Origin: Gemmatimonadota bacterium
GTDB lineage: Bacteria; Gemmatimonadota; Gemmatimonadetes; Gemmatimonadales; GWC2-71-9
Direction: 5' to 3'
NCBI GenBank assembly: GCA_003221035.1
Contig: QHUB01000015.1
Span: 21,923 to 85,922, forward strand
DNA length: 64,000 bases
The notes under the pieces are model-generated. The model was not told where the DNA came from and searched no databases. It worked only from the letters and a program-made list of their open reading frames with translations. The translations under genes and the position numbers were made by a program. Below are positions 26,769 through 35,931 of the stretch, one piece after another (positions within the stretch are counted from its first letter, which is position 1; the number at the start of each line of letters is the position of its first letter).

Positions 26769-27100
26769 AGGGGACTATGGTGCGGCGGATTCCACTCGCG
26801 ATACTACTCGTCATTCAGGCCCTGGGAGGCGGCGCGATCTCGCTCGCGCACGCGCGCGAGGCGGTCGTCCAGCCTCCCGGATATGAGGCGAGTCACGACG
26901 CGCGGTGCGCCATCCTGCACGATGAGATGCGCTGCGCGCTCTGCCACTACGCGAGCACGCACGTCGTCACGCAGCAGGTGTTTGCGCTTCCGGCTCCAGT
27001 GGTTGCGCGCCGTGTCACGCCGGCTCAGACTGCCCAGCGCACGGCGAATCCCGAGCAGTACACTCCCCCGCCCCGAGCACCCCCCGCGCCTCTCTCCTGA
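26765..27100 (+). CDS. small secreted Cys/His-rich protein
   Basis: A 111-residue protein that I do not recognise. It has a signal peptide (about 1-30, ending LAHARE), then a cluster of Cys and His between residues 44 and 66 (HDARC, LHDEMRCALCHYASTH), and a Pro-rich C-terminal tail. The cluster could bind a metal ion. It lies just before a porin-like gene and a ZnuA/ZnuB pair, so a role in zinc or other metal handling is a reasonable inference. ATG 26765 overlaps the nfo stop; ATG 26777 is an alternative. Confidence 0.7.
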   Translation: MKGTMVRRIPLAILLVIQALGGGAISLAHAREAVVQPPGYEASHDARCAILHDEMRCALCHYASTHVVTQQVFALPAPVVARRVTPAQTAQRTANPEQYTPPPRAPPAPLS

Positions 27101-27106
27101 CGTAGC

Positions 27107-27130
27107 CGAAGCTCCAATCGCGGAGCTTCG
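27107..27130 (+). promoter_or_regulatory. perfect inverted repeat before porin gene
   Basis: CGAAGCTCC (27107-27115) and GGAGCTTCG (27122-27130) form a 9-bp stem with a 6-base loop, between the Cys/His gene and the porin ribosome binding site. It could be an attenuator, a processing hairpin that sets different protein levels, or a dimeric operator. No T-run follows. Confidence 0.5.
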
Positions 27131-27158
27131 AATCGCTCGAGCACTTACAGGAGAGCTT

Positions 27159-28406
27159 GTGACCATCATACGAGTATTCGGCGCGGTTGCCTTGGCGACC
27201 GCGTGTCTGACCGGCGAGGCGGTGACGCAACAGCCGACGCAGCGACAATTGGATTCACTCGCGCGCGAGGTGCGGCAGCTGCGCGCCAGACTGGACAGCT
27301 TGTTACGTACCATGGGCCCGGTTCCCTCCGCGCCACCGGCGGCACCTGGGGACGAGCTGGCTGCATTGCGTGCCGCGGCCGCTCAGGCATCTGGTGGGGC
27401 GAGCGATACCGGCCGCGGCGCCGACACACTCGGTCAAGCGGTCGGCCGGGAGCGCAATCAGTCGCAATTGAATCCCGAAATCGGCGTCACCGGCGACGTG
27501 CGGGCGTATGTGACGACGTCCGGCACACAGAGCGAAAACTTCGATCCTCGGGAGTTCGAGGTCGGATTTCAGTCGGCGCTCGATCCCTATTCTCACACCA
27601 AGATCTTCCTCTCGTTCGAGAATGACGCCGTCGGCGTGGAGGAGGGCTACGCATACTGGACCGGACTGCCTGGCCATATCCGGTTTGATATCGGCAAGTA
27701 CCGCCAGCAGTTCGGGGAGCTGAACCGCTGGCATCTGCATGCGTTGCCGGAGACCGAATACCCGCTCGCGATTCGCACCTACCTCGGGCCGGACGGTCTC
27801 GCCGGTACCGGCCTCTCGCTGTACCGGGCGTTTGGAGGATTCGGGACGCATGAGCTGACGCTGCAAGTCACACGCAGCTCCAGCGACGACGAGCTCTTTG
27901 GCGGGAGCGGCCGGCCGACCTATCTCGCCCATCTGCTCAACTTTTGGCAGATCAACCACTCGACCTACGCACAACTCGGCGGAAGCATCCTCTACGGGAC
28001 CAATCCCGATTCCGCGATGCGGACGACCGTGGGTGGACTCGATTTTCGCATCACGTGGCGGCCGCCCGCGCGGGCGCTGTATCGCGAATGGACGCTTCGC
28101 GGCGAGCTGCTGGCATTGCGCAAAGAGCTGTCAGGCACGGGGCCGACGCGCCTCGGCGGCTACGTCAGCTCGACCTACAAGCTGGATCAGCGCTGGATCG
28201 CCGGCGTTGCACTCAACTACGTCGAGTCACCCCTGTTTGGTGAAATCACACGACAGGTCATTCCGTCGCTCACGATGTGGCAGAGCGAGTGGGTGTTCCT
28301 GCGTGGTCAATATCAATGGGAGAAGCTGCCGGGTGCGAACGCGACCAATCAGTTCGCGCTCCAGGTAGTCTGGGCCATCGGACCTCATAAACACGAGACA
28401 TACTGA
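27159..28406 (+). CDS. porin-like outer membrane beta-barrel, metal-uptake operon
   Basis: A 415-residue exported protein: signal peptide, a short coiled coil (QLDSLAREVRQLRARLDSLL), a low-complexity Ala/Gly linker, then a beta-barrel of alternating strands (about 110-415) with aromatic girdle residues and a final Tyr. The motif GKYRQQFGELNRWHLHALP is striking and contains two His. It starts at GTG with an AGGAGA box 4 bases upstream. The ZnuA-type gene begins one base after the stop. It is probably the outer-membrane entry route for the metal taken up by the following genes. Confidence 0.85.
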   Translation: MTIIRVFGAVALATACLTGEAVTQQPTQRQLDSLAREVRQLRARLDSLLRTMGPVPSAPPAAPGDELAALRAAAAQASGGASDTGRGADTLGQAVGRERNQSQLNPEIGVTGDVRAYVTTSGTQSENFDPREFEVGFQSALDPYSHTKIFLSFENDAVGVEEGYAYWTGLPGHIRFDIGKYRQQFGELNRWHLHALPETEYPLAIRTYLGPDGLAGTGLSLYRAFGGFGTHELTLQVTRSSSDDELFGGSGRPTYLAHLLNFWQINHSTYAQLGGSILYGTNPDSAMRTTVGGLDFRITWRPPARALYREWTLRGELLALRKELSGTGPTRLGGYVSSTYKLDQRWIAGVALNYVESPLFGEITRQVIPSLTMWQSEWVFLRGQYQWEKLPGANATNQFALQVVWAIGPHKHETY

Positions 28407-28407
28407 C

Positions 28408-29463
28408 ATGCTTACCACAATCCTCTTGCTCATCCTCGGCTTGCACGACGGCACGGTGCCCGCCGCACGCACAGCGGCGCCGGTCAAGGTCGTCACTTCG
28501 CTGACCACGTACGCGGCGATCGCCACCGAAATCGTCGGCGATCGCGGAAAGGTCAGCTCGATCGCCGTCGGCGACGAAAACCCGCACTACGTCCAGCCGA
28601 AGCCGAGCTTCGTGCCCACGCTGGCGCAGGCGGACTTGTTCGTGACCACAGGCCTCGATCTCGAGCTGTGGGTCCCCGCTTTGCTCGACAAGGCCAACAA
28701 TCCGCGCATCACCGAAGGGGGCCCGGGCTACGTCGCCGCCTATCAGGGCCTGCCGCTGCTCGATATCCCCACCAACGTGTCGCGCGCGCAGGGCGACATC
28801 CACGTGTACGGCAACCCGCACATCTGGACCGACCCGCTCAACGCGGTGCTCATCGCGCGCAACATCCTGCGCGGCCTGAAGCGGGTCGATCCGCAGGACG
28901 CCGAGTATTTCACCCAGCGCGAGAAGGATTTCGAGGACCGCACGTATCGCGCGCTGTTCGGTGAAGACCTCGTGAAGCTGATCGGCGGCGACCAGCTCGC
29001 CGATCTCGACCGGCAGGGGAAGCTGTTCACCTTCCTGAATCAGCAGAAATACCAGGGCGCGCCGCTGATCAATCACCTGGGTGGTTGGCTCAAACAGGGC
29101 ATGCCGTTCCGCGGCAAGCTCGTGGCGTGCTATCACAAGGAATGGGACTATTTCTCCCGCGAGTTCCAGGTGAGCTGCTTCGATTACATCGAGCCGAAGC
29201 CCGGGATTCCACCGACGCCCCGTCACGTGCAGGAAATCATCACGGCGATGCGGGACCAGCACATCCAGGTGCTGCTGTCGACGAATTACTATGACCGTGA
29301 CCAGGTCATGGACGTCGCCCAGCGCACGGGAGCGAAGGCGATCATCGTGCCGTCCAACACCGGAGGCCAGGCGGGCGTGAACACCTATACCGATCTCGTG
29401 AACCTCTGGGTGAACGAGCTGGCTCAAGCCTTCGGCGGCAGCAGCGCGAAGGACGTTCCGTGA
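28408..29463 (+). CDS. metal (Zn/Mn) ABC transporter substrate-binding protein, ZnuA-like
   Basis: A 351-residue cluster A-I binding protein with a signal peptide. The first metal ligand is His in ENPHYVQPKPS, the second His in YGNPHIWTDP, the third likely in ACYHKEWDYF, and the last an acidic residue near STNYYDRDQV. There is no His-rich loop of the ZnuA kind, so zinc, manganese or another divalent metal are all possible. Its stop overlaps the permease start as GTGA. Confidence 0.92.
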   Translation: MLTTILLLILGLHDGTVPAARTAAPVKVVTSLTTYAAIATEIVGDRGKVSSIAVGDENPHYVQPKPSFVPTLAQADLFVTTGLDLELWVPALLDKANNPRITEGGPGYVAAYQGLPLLDIPTNVSRAQGDIHVYGNPHIWTDPLNAVLIARNILRGLKRVDPQDAEYFTQREKDFEDRTYRALFGEDLVKLIGGDQLADLDRQGKLFTFLNQQKYQGAPLINHLGGWLKQGMPFRGKLVACYHKEWDYFSREFQVSCFDYIEPKPGIPPTPRHVQEIITAMRDQHIQVLLSTNYYDRDQVMDVAQRTGAKAIIVPSNTGGQAGVNTYTDLVNLWVNELAQAFGGSSAKDVP

Positions 29464-30326
29464 GCGGCCTGGAGCTGATGTTGCCGCCATTCGTGGCGTG
29501 CATGATCCTGGTCGCGATGTTGTCGTATCTCGGGCTCCACGTGATCGCGCGGGAGGTCATCTTCGTGGACCTCTCGCTCGCGCAGATGGCGGCGCTGGGC
29601 AGCCTCTCGGCGCTGCTGTTTCACGTGTCGCCGGATTCGCCGATGACCTTCGTGTTTGCGTTGCTGATGACAGCCGTGGGCGCGTTTCTGTTCGCGCTCA
29701 CCCGCTCGTCGGTCCATGGCGGCGGTGGTGGAGGCCGCGTCCCGCAGGAGGCCTTCATCGGAATCGTCTACGTCGTAGCCTCGGCGGCCGCCGTCCTGGT
29801 GGCCAACAAGGTCCCCGGCGGCGGCGAGGCCGTCGAGAAGACCCTGGTCGGCAGCCTGCTCTGGGTGACGTGGTCGACGATCAAGAAGCTCGCGCTGGTC
29901 TACGCGGCGCTGGGCGTGTTTCACTGGGCACTGCGCCGCCGCTTCCTCACGATCTCGTTCCACCCGGCCGAGGCAGAGGCGCAGGGCTGGCAGATCCGGA
30001 TGTGGGACTTCGTGTTTTATTTGTCGTTCGGCGTGGTCATTACTCTGGCGGTGCCGATCGCGGGTGTCTTGATGGTGTTCAGCTTCCTGGTTGTCCCGGC
30101 GGTCATCGCGAATCTGTTTACGGCTGACAAGCGCAAGCTCACGATCATCTCGTGGAGCTCGGGGGCCCTCGCCTCGATCCTGGGTCTCTGGCTATCCTAT
30201 ACCAAGGATCTTCCGACGGGGCCCCTCGTTGTCTGCATGTACGGCCTGTTGCTCGTGGGCGCGGCCGTGCTCCGCAAGCTCGGCGTTGGCGGCCGAGGCG
30301 CCTCAGCGAATCCGCAGAACGTTTAA
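29460..30326 (+). CDS. metal ABC transporter permease, ZnuB-like
   Basis: A 288-residue membrane protein of the ABC-3 family with about eight helices (MLPPFVACMILVAML, FVFALLMTAVGAFLFAL, VFYLSFGVVITLAVPIAG and others). The GVLMVFSFLVVPAVIANL region is characteristic. The operon ends here without an ATPase gene, which normally accompanies ZnuA/ZnuB. The last 24 bases overlap the 3' end of the minus-strand peptidase gene. Confidence 0.93.
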   Translation: MSGLELMLPPFVACMILVAMLSYLGLHVIAREVIFVDLSLAQMAALGSLSALLFHVSPDSPMTFVFALLMTAVGAFLFALTRSSVHGGGGGGRVPQEAFIGIVYVVASAAAVLVANKVPGGGEAVEKTLVGSLLWVTWSTIKKLALVYAALGVFHWALRRRFLTISFHPAEAEAQGWQIRMWDFVFYLSFGVVITLAVPIAGVLMVFSFLVVPAVIANLFTADKRKLTIISWSSGALASILGLWLSYTKDLPTGPLVVCMYGLLLVGAAVLRKLGVGGRGASANPQNV

Positions 30327-31949
30327 GCGCGGCTGGACGGACGCGGACACCACACCGCCGCCCGGCGCACTCAGACGAAGCGTAAACTCCGCGCTGTGCG
30401 GCGGCTGCATCACGCGCACGTATTCGCCGGAACCGGACCACAGCGTGCCGGTGATATTGACGGTATTGGTGCCCGCGACCGTGGGCGCGAGCGGATAGGG
30501 AGTTGGAAAGTCTCGCGGATCTTGCACGTACAGCGTGTCGAACGTATGCCTGAAATTCCACGAGGTGTACTGGAGCTCGGGCGGCGACGTGAAGCCCGGC
30601 AGATTGTCGACCCAGTTCGCGAAGGACCAGCGCATCACCGTCTGATCAAAGGGCTGACCAGTCTGGGTCGCGATGTTATTGACCCCGCTTAACGCGGTTC
30701 GGACGAGCTTCCCGGGCAGCGAGTCGCCAAACTGATCGACGATGTACCGGGTGAACAGCCAGCTCGCGCCGACCATCGCTAAGGTGCCCGTATCCGCCGG
30801 AATCATCAGAGGAACATCGCCCGGAGCCTGGAGATAGTCGTTCGCATCGAGGACGTCACCGATGGCGAATTGGCTAAAGTGGGCATTGTCGCCAAAGCTC
30901 CGCCCGGCAATCTCCTCCGCATACTTCGACAAGCCCTCGTCCAGCCAGCCGTCTTCCGAGTCGCCATTCCTGTGGAGCACATGTTCCACGAAGTTGATCA
31001 TGTGCTGGAACTCATGGGTGAACGTCACCGGCGTGAAGAAATTGACGTCGTCGTTGGTGTGGGCACAGCTCAACGTCCCCAGGGAGTCCGCGACAATCGA
31101 ATAGAAGATTTCCCCATTGTTGTATTGGGCCGAAATCCCCCCCGGGGCGAGGTCGCCGGGAAAGAAGAAGCCCGCGATGAATCCACTCGCACACTGCGAT
31201 TTCGGGATGAGCTTGTTCACCTGGTTCGTCATCAACACGATCACGACGCTGTTGGCATCGATGTCGGAGACATTGCCGAATCTCACCGTGTCGAGCGGAT
31301 ACAGACGTGTGTCGAACACGTCGCGCAGCGAATCGAGGTCGCTCTGCGGAAGACCCGGCGCGGGCGCGAGCGTATCGATGTAAATCGCGATGTGCTGACC
31401 GACCGAACGCGCGACCGCACCAACGTTGCTGAGCGTCGAGCAACTCATGTTCGCACAGACCTTGAAGGAGTGCTTGTCTCCCACTGTCGGAGGAGCCGCG
31501 ATCACATCGCGCTGCGGGGCTGAGGTTGCCGCCGCGAGCGTAGGACCGAAAACCGGATAGCGCCGGCTCCGTCCCAGCTCACGGAGGAAATGATCGAATG
31601 CGACCGGCGTCGCGCCCCGCCTGGCCGCTGCCAACCCGGACAGGCGCGTGGCGGCCATGAGACTCGCCGACGGCGATGCCGATTGCAGCGTGAACGCTGC
31701 CGACTGCTGCAGACCTCCGACTGACCACGGGAGCACCAGGTACTCCGCGGTGTCCGCCGAGCTGTTCGCGGCGAATGTGACGCAACCTGAGTCTGTGGCG
31801 GGATTCACCGATGAGTATTGGGCAGCGGCAAGCGAGAGCGGCGTCCCAGTCCCTCCGCACGACGGCAGGCCGGGACCGGCGGATGCATCGCTGCAACCGG
31901 CAAGCACGGATGCCCCGGCACAGGTCAGGACAAGGTGTCGGACGTTCAT
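30303..31949 (-). CDS. secreted gluzincin metallopeptidase lipoprotein (M30-like)
   Basis: A 548-residue lipoprotein (signal ending SVLAGC). The middle has an HExxH zinc site, THEFQHMINF (His312, Glu313, His316), followed after about 25 residues by a Glu in WLDEGLSKYAEEI, the gluzincin pattern also seen in hyicolysin-type (M30) peptidases. The N-terminal and C-terminal thirds are beta-rich and unassigned. ATG 31949 has a GGGGAG box 5 bases upstream. It overlaps the permease gene tail to tail. The substrate is unknown. Confidence 0.8.
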   Translation of the reverse strand: MNVRHLVLTCAGASVLAGCSDASAGPGLPSCGGTGTPLSLAAAQYSSVNPATDSGCVTFAANSSADTAEYLVLPWSVGGLQQSAAFTLQSASPSASLMAATRLSGLAAARRGATPVAFDHFLRELGRSRRYPVFGPTLAAATSAPQRDVIAAPPTVGDKHSFKVCANMSCSTLSNVGAVARSVGQHIAIYIDTLAPAPGLPQSDLDSLRDVFDTRLYPLDTVRFGNVSDIDANSVVIVLMTNQVNKLIPKSQCASGFIAGFFFPGDLAPGGISAQYNNGEIFYSIVADSLGTLSCAHTNDDVNFFTPVTFTHEFQHMINFVEHVLHRNGDSEDGWLDEGLSKYAEEIAGRSFGDNAHFSQFAIGDVLDANDYLQAPGDVPLMIPADTGTLAMVGASWLFTRYIVDQFGDSLPGKLVRTALSGVNNIATQTGQPFDQTVMRWSFANWVDNLPGFTSPPELQYTSWNFRHTFDTLYVQDPRDFPTPYPLAPTVAGTNTVNITGTLWSGSGEYVRVMQPPHSAEFTLRLSAPGGGVVSASVQPRLNVLRIR

Positions 31950-32020
31950 GAACTCCCCATGATTTCAGTGGTGAACAGCGGTGTTGTGCGACCTCGGCTT
32001 GATACCCGCGGATACGCTGC

Positions 32021-32050
32021 TTGACATCACGGTGATCGGCACCTTAGCAT
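32021..32050 (+). promoter_or_regulatory. sigma-70-type promoter of maeB-pckA
   Basis: A perfect -35 TTGACA (32021-32026) and -10 TAGCAT (32045-32050) are separated by 18 bases. The inferred start site is near 32057, giving a leader of about 20 bases that holds an AAGGA ribosome binding site (32066-32070). Confidence 0.7.
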
Positions 32051-32076
32051 AACCCCTTCTCCAAAAAGGACTTCTG

Positions 32077-34365
32077 CTGGCCCCCTCCGCCACGCCTCCG
32101 AGCCGTCGTCAGGAGGCCCTCGACTATCACGCGCAGGGCCGGCCTGGGAAGATCCAGGTCACTCCGACCAAGCCGTTCAAGGATCAGCGCGACCTCTCGC
32201 TCGCATACACGCCCGGCGTGGCGGAGCCGTGCCTCGAAATCCAGAAGAATCCCGACGAGGCGTACCGCTACACGAGCAAGGGCAACCTCGTCGCCGTCGT
32301 CTCGAACGGGACCGCGGTCCTCGGGCTCGGCAACATCGGCGCGCTTGCCGGCAAGCCGGTGATGGAAGGCAAAGGCATTCTCTTCAAGACATTCGCGGAC
32401 ATCGACGTCTTCGATCTGGAAGTCGGCTCGGAGAAGCCGGAGGACGTGATCCGGTTTTGCCAGCTCCTCGAGCCGACGGTAGGCGGGATCAACCTCGAAG
32501 ACGTGCGCTCGCCCGATTGCTTCTATATCGAACAGAAGCTGCGCGAGACGCTCAACATCCCCGTCTTCCATGACGACCAGCATGGGACGGCGATCATCTC
32601 GGGCGCCGCGCTCCTCAATGCGCTCGAGATCGTCAAGAAGGACCTCGGCAAGGTCAAGATCGTGTTCGCCGGCGCGGGCGCCGCCGCCATCGCCACCGCC
32701 GAGCACTACGTGCGCCTCGGGGTGAAACGCGAAAACATCATCATGGCCGATCACAAAGGCGTGATCACCACAGGCCGCGACGACCTCGATGAATTCAAGC
32801 AGCGCTTCGCCGCGGAGACGAAGGCGAAGAATCTTGCCGAGGCGTTGCAGGGGGCGGACGTGTTCGTCGGTCTGTCGGTCGGCGGTATCGTCACTGGCGA
32901 CATGCTGCAAGGCATGTCGAAGAAGCCGGTAATTTTCGCGCTCGCCAATCCCACGCCCGAGATCATGCCCGACGAGGCGATCAAGGCTCGGCCCGATGCG
33001 ATCGTCGCGACGGGCCGTTCTGATTTTCCGAATCAGGTCAACAATGTGCTCGGCTTCCCTTTCATCTTCCGCGGCGCGCTCGACGTCCGCGCCAAGCAGA
33101 TCAACGAAGAGATGAAGATGGCCGCGACCCGCGCGCTCGCGGCGCTCGCCAAAGAAGAAGTCCCCGAATCGGTGACGCGCGCGTACGGGGTCGAGAAGCT
33201 GAGATTCGGCCCCGACTACCTCATTCCCAAGCCGTTCGATCCACGCGTGTTGCTCTGGGTTGCGCCGGCGGTGGCGTGGGCCGCGGTGGCCTCCGGGATC
33301 GCGGGCCACATCATCGATGTCGAAGCGTACCGCGCCGAGTTGGACGCGCGACTCGGTCCGGAGCGGCAGGTGATGCGCGGGCTCATCACGCGCGCGCAGC
33401 AAGACCCGCCCAGCATCGTCTTTCCCGAAGGCGACGACCCGCGCATCCTGCGCGCCGCCCGCATACTCGCCGACGAAGGAATCGCGCGCCCCATCCTGCT
33501 CGGCGACCTCGACGCGATTCGCCGCCAGGCCGACGACGCATCGCTGACGCTCGAGGACATCGAGCTGATGAACCCGCGGCTCGCCGCCGACCGCGACGAG
33601 CTTGCCGAGGAGTTGTGGCAGCGCCGGCGCCGGCGCGGGATCACGCTGCGCGAAGCCAAGGAGCGCGTGCTCGATCCGATCTACTACGGCTTGCTGCTGC
33701 TGAGAGCCGGTCGAACGGATGCCTTGGTTGCGGGAGAAGTAATCGATTACCCCGATTCGATTCGCCCTGCACTCGAGGTGATCGGCGTCGAGCCTGGACG
33801 CAAAGTCGTCAGCGGCATCTACATGATGATCTTCCGCCAGCAGACGTTCTTCTTTGCGGACACGACGGTGAACATCGATCCGGACGCAGGGACGCTGGCC
33901 GAGATCGCGACCGCGACCGCGAAATTCGTCGCGCGGCTCGGCATCGAGCCGCGGGTCGCCCTGCTCTCATTTTCGAACTTCGGGTCGGTGAAGCACCCTT
34001 CTGCCGCGAAAGTGCAGCATGCCGTCGCACTATTGCACGCACGCGAGCCCGATTTGCAGGTGGATGGCGAGATGCAGGCCGACACGGCGGTGGTGGAACG
34101 AATCCTGACGAAGGTGTATCCCTTCGCGAAGCTGCGCGGGCCGGCTAACGTGTTGATTTTTCCGGACTTGAACGCTGCGAACATCGCCTACAAGCTGCTG
34201 GCGCGGCTCGGCGACGCGCAGGCGATCGGGCCCATCCTTGTGGGAATGGCTCGTCCGGTCCATGTCTTGCAAAGGTTGTCGGAGGTCCCGGACATCGTGA
34301 ATATGGCGGTCATCGCCGCCATCGACGCCGTTGAACATCGCCGCCTGGCGCGGCCAACCAAATAG
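32077..34365 (+). CDS. maeB: NADP-dependent malic enzyme with phosphotransacetylase-like domain, CTG start
   Basis: About 762 residues, the usual length for MaeB. The N-terminal domain begins [20 protein letters not shown] and contains [12 protein letters not shown]; the NAD(P) domain has [11 protein letters not shown]; the C-terminal third is the inactive phosphotransacetylase-like regulatory domain ([11 protein letters not shown] onward). The first standard start codon in frame, GTG 32218, would remove about 47 conserved residues. Upstream only CTG codons at 32074 and 32077 remain before a stop at 32050, and AAGGA lies 6 bases before 32077, so a CTG start is likely. It makes pyruvate from malate and pairs with pckA 3 bases downstream. 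Confidence 0.93.
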   Translation: MAPSATPPSRRQEALDYHAQGRPGKIQVTPTKPFKDQRDLSLAYTPGVAEPCLEIQKNPDEAYRYTSKGNLVAVVSNGTAVLGLGNIGALAGKPVMEGKGILFKTFADIDVFDLEVGSEKPEDVIRFCQLLEPTVGGINLEDVRSPDCFYIEQKLRETLNIPVFHDDQHGTAIISGAALLNALEIVKKDLGKVKIVFAGAGAAAIATAEHYVRLGVKRENIIMADHKGVITTGRDDLDEFKQRFAAETKAKNLAEALQGADVFVGLSVGGIVTGDMLQGMSKKPVIFALANPTPEIMPDEAIKARPDAIVATGRSDFPNQVNNVLGFPFIFRGALDVRAKQINEEMKMAATRALAALAKEEVPESVTRAYGVEKLRFGPDYLIPKPFDPRVLLWVAPAVAWAAVASGIAGHIIDVEAYRAELDARLGPERQVMRGLITRAQQDPPSIVFPEGDDPRILRAARILADEGIARPILLGDLDAIRRQADDASLTLEDIELMNPRLAADRDELAEELWQRRRRRGITLREAKERVLDPIYYGLLLLRAGRTDALVAGEVIDYPDSIRPALEVIGVEPGRKVVSGIYMMIFRQQTFFFADTTVNIDPDAGTLAEIATATAKFVARLGIEPRVALLSFSNFGSVKHPSAAKVQHAVALLHAREPDLQVDGEMQADTAVVERILTKVYPFAKLRGPANVLIFPDLNAANIAYKLLARLGDAQAIGPILVGMARPVHVLQRLSEVPDIVNMAVIAAIDAVEHRRLARPTK

Positions 34366-34368
34366 CGA

Positions 34369-35925
34369 ATGGGCATCTCAACCGAGCAACGTGTCTACCG
34401 GAATCTGACGCCGTCGCAGCTGTACGAGCACGCATTGCGCCGCCGCGAAGGCGTGGTGGCGAAGGACGGGCCGTTTTGCGCCGTGACGTCACCCCACACC
34501 GGCCGCAGTCCCAACGACAAGTTCCTCGTGCAGGAGCCGGAATCGCACGGCCAGATCTGGTGGGGCAAAGTCAACCAGCCCATCGCCCCAGAGAAGTTCG
34601 AGCGGCTGAAGGCCGACGTCGAAGCGCACCTCGCCGAGCAGGAATTGTTCGTGCGCGATGTGTATGCGGGCGCCGATCCGTCGTTCCGCCTTCCGATTCG
34701 GTTTTTCTCGCCGAACGCGTGGCACACGCTATTCGTCTACAACATGTTCCTGCGTCCTGCCGACGGCGATTTAGGCCGATTCGAGCCGGAATTCGAAGTC
34801 CTGCACGCACCCGAATTCCAGGCAGATCCCGCCCTCCACGGCACCAAGTCGGGCACCTTCATCATCGTGAGTTTCGCGCAGCGGACGATCCTGATTGGCG
34901 GCACGCGCTACGCCGGCGAGCTCAAGAAGTCGATCTTCAGCGTCCTCAACTATCTGTTGCCGCTGGAAGGCGTGCTCCCGATGCACTGCTCCGCCAACGT
35001 CGGCAAGCAGGGCGACTGCGCGCTGTTCTTCGGGCTGTCCGGCACCGGGAAGACGACACTCTCGGCGGACCCGCAGCGCCGGCTGATCGGCGATGACGAG
35101 CATGGCTGGTCGGACGACGGCATCTTCAACTTTGAAGGCGGCTGCTACGCAAAAGTGATTCGGCTGTCGCGAGAGGGCGAACCCGAAATCCACGCGACCA
35201 CCGAAATGTTCGGGACCGTGCTCGAGAATGTGGACGTGAATGAGCGCGGCATCCTCGACCTGAATTCGCAGCGCATCACGGAAAACACGCGGGCCTCATA
35301 TCCCATCCACTACATCCCGAACCACGTGCCGGAAGGCATGGCCGGCCATCCGGCCCATATCGTCTTCCTGACGTGTGACGCGTTCGGCGTAATGCCGCCG
35401 ATCGCGAAACTCGTGCCGGACCAGGCGATGTATCACTTCCTCTCCGGCTATACGGCCAAAGTCGCGGGAACCGAGCGCGGCGTGACCGAACCCAAAGAAA
35501 CGTTCTCGGCCTGTTTCGGTGCACCGTTTCTTCCACTGCATCCCACGGTGTATGCGAAGATGCTGGGCGAGCGGATCGCGCGGCACAACGTGCGGTGCTG
35601 GCTCGTGAACACCGGCTGGACCGGCGGGCCCTACGGCGTCGGGCAGCGCATGGACTTGAAGAGCACGCGCGCCATGATTCGCGCCGCGCTGGCGGGAGAG
35701 CTCGACACGGTTGCGACGCGGAAAGACGCGGTGTTCGGACTCGAGGTGCCCACGAAGATCGCCGGTGTCCCCGACAGGATCCTCGATCCGCGCGCGACGT
35801 GGAGTGACGCCGCGGCGTACGACGCCCAGGCGAAGAAGCTCACGGCGCTGTTCCGCAAGAACTTCGAGCAATTCGCGGATGCCGTCACCGCGGCCGTCCG
35901 GAACGCCGGCCCCGCCAGCCCCTAG
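34369..35925 (+). CDS. pckA: phosphoenolpyruvate carboxykinase (ATP)
   Basis: A 518-residue ATP-type PEPCK, converting oxaloacetate to phosphoenolpyruvate in gluconeogenesis. The kinase-1a P-loop is GLSGTGKTTLSADP, the metal-binding region LIGDDEHGWSDDG, and the PEPCK signature lies just before, in LPMHCSANVGKQGD. ATG 34369 follows maeB by three bases, so both enzymes that draw on the C4-acid pool are co-transcribed. Confidence 0.97.
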   Translation: MGISTEQRVYRNLTPSQLYEHALRRREGVVAKDGPFCAVTSPHTGRSPNDKFLVQEPESHGQIWWGKVNQPIAPEKFERLKADVEAHLAEQELFVRDVYAGADPSFRLPIRFFSPNAWHTLFVYNMFLRPADGDLGRFEPEFEVLHAPEFQADPALHGTKSGTFIIVSFAQRTILIGGTRYAGELKKSIFSVLNYLLPLEGVLPMHCSANVGKQGDCALFFGLSGTGKTTLSADPQRRLIGDDEHGWSDDGIFNFEGGCYAKVIRLSREGEPEIHATTEMFGTVLENVDVNERGILDLNSQRITENTRASYPIHYIPNHVPEGMAGHPAHIVFLTCDAFGVMPPIAKLVPDQAMYHFLSGYTAKVAGTERGVTEPKETFSACFGAPFLPLHPTVYAKMLGERIARHNVRCWLVNTGWTGGPYGVGQRMDLKSTRAMIRAALAGELDTVATRKDAVFGLEVPTKIAGVPDRILDPRATWSDAAAYDAQAKKLTALFRKNFEQFADAVTAAVRNAGPASP

Positions 35926-35931
35926 CTCCGC

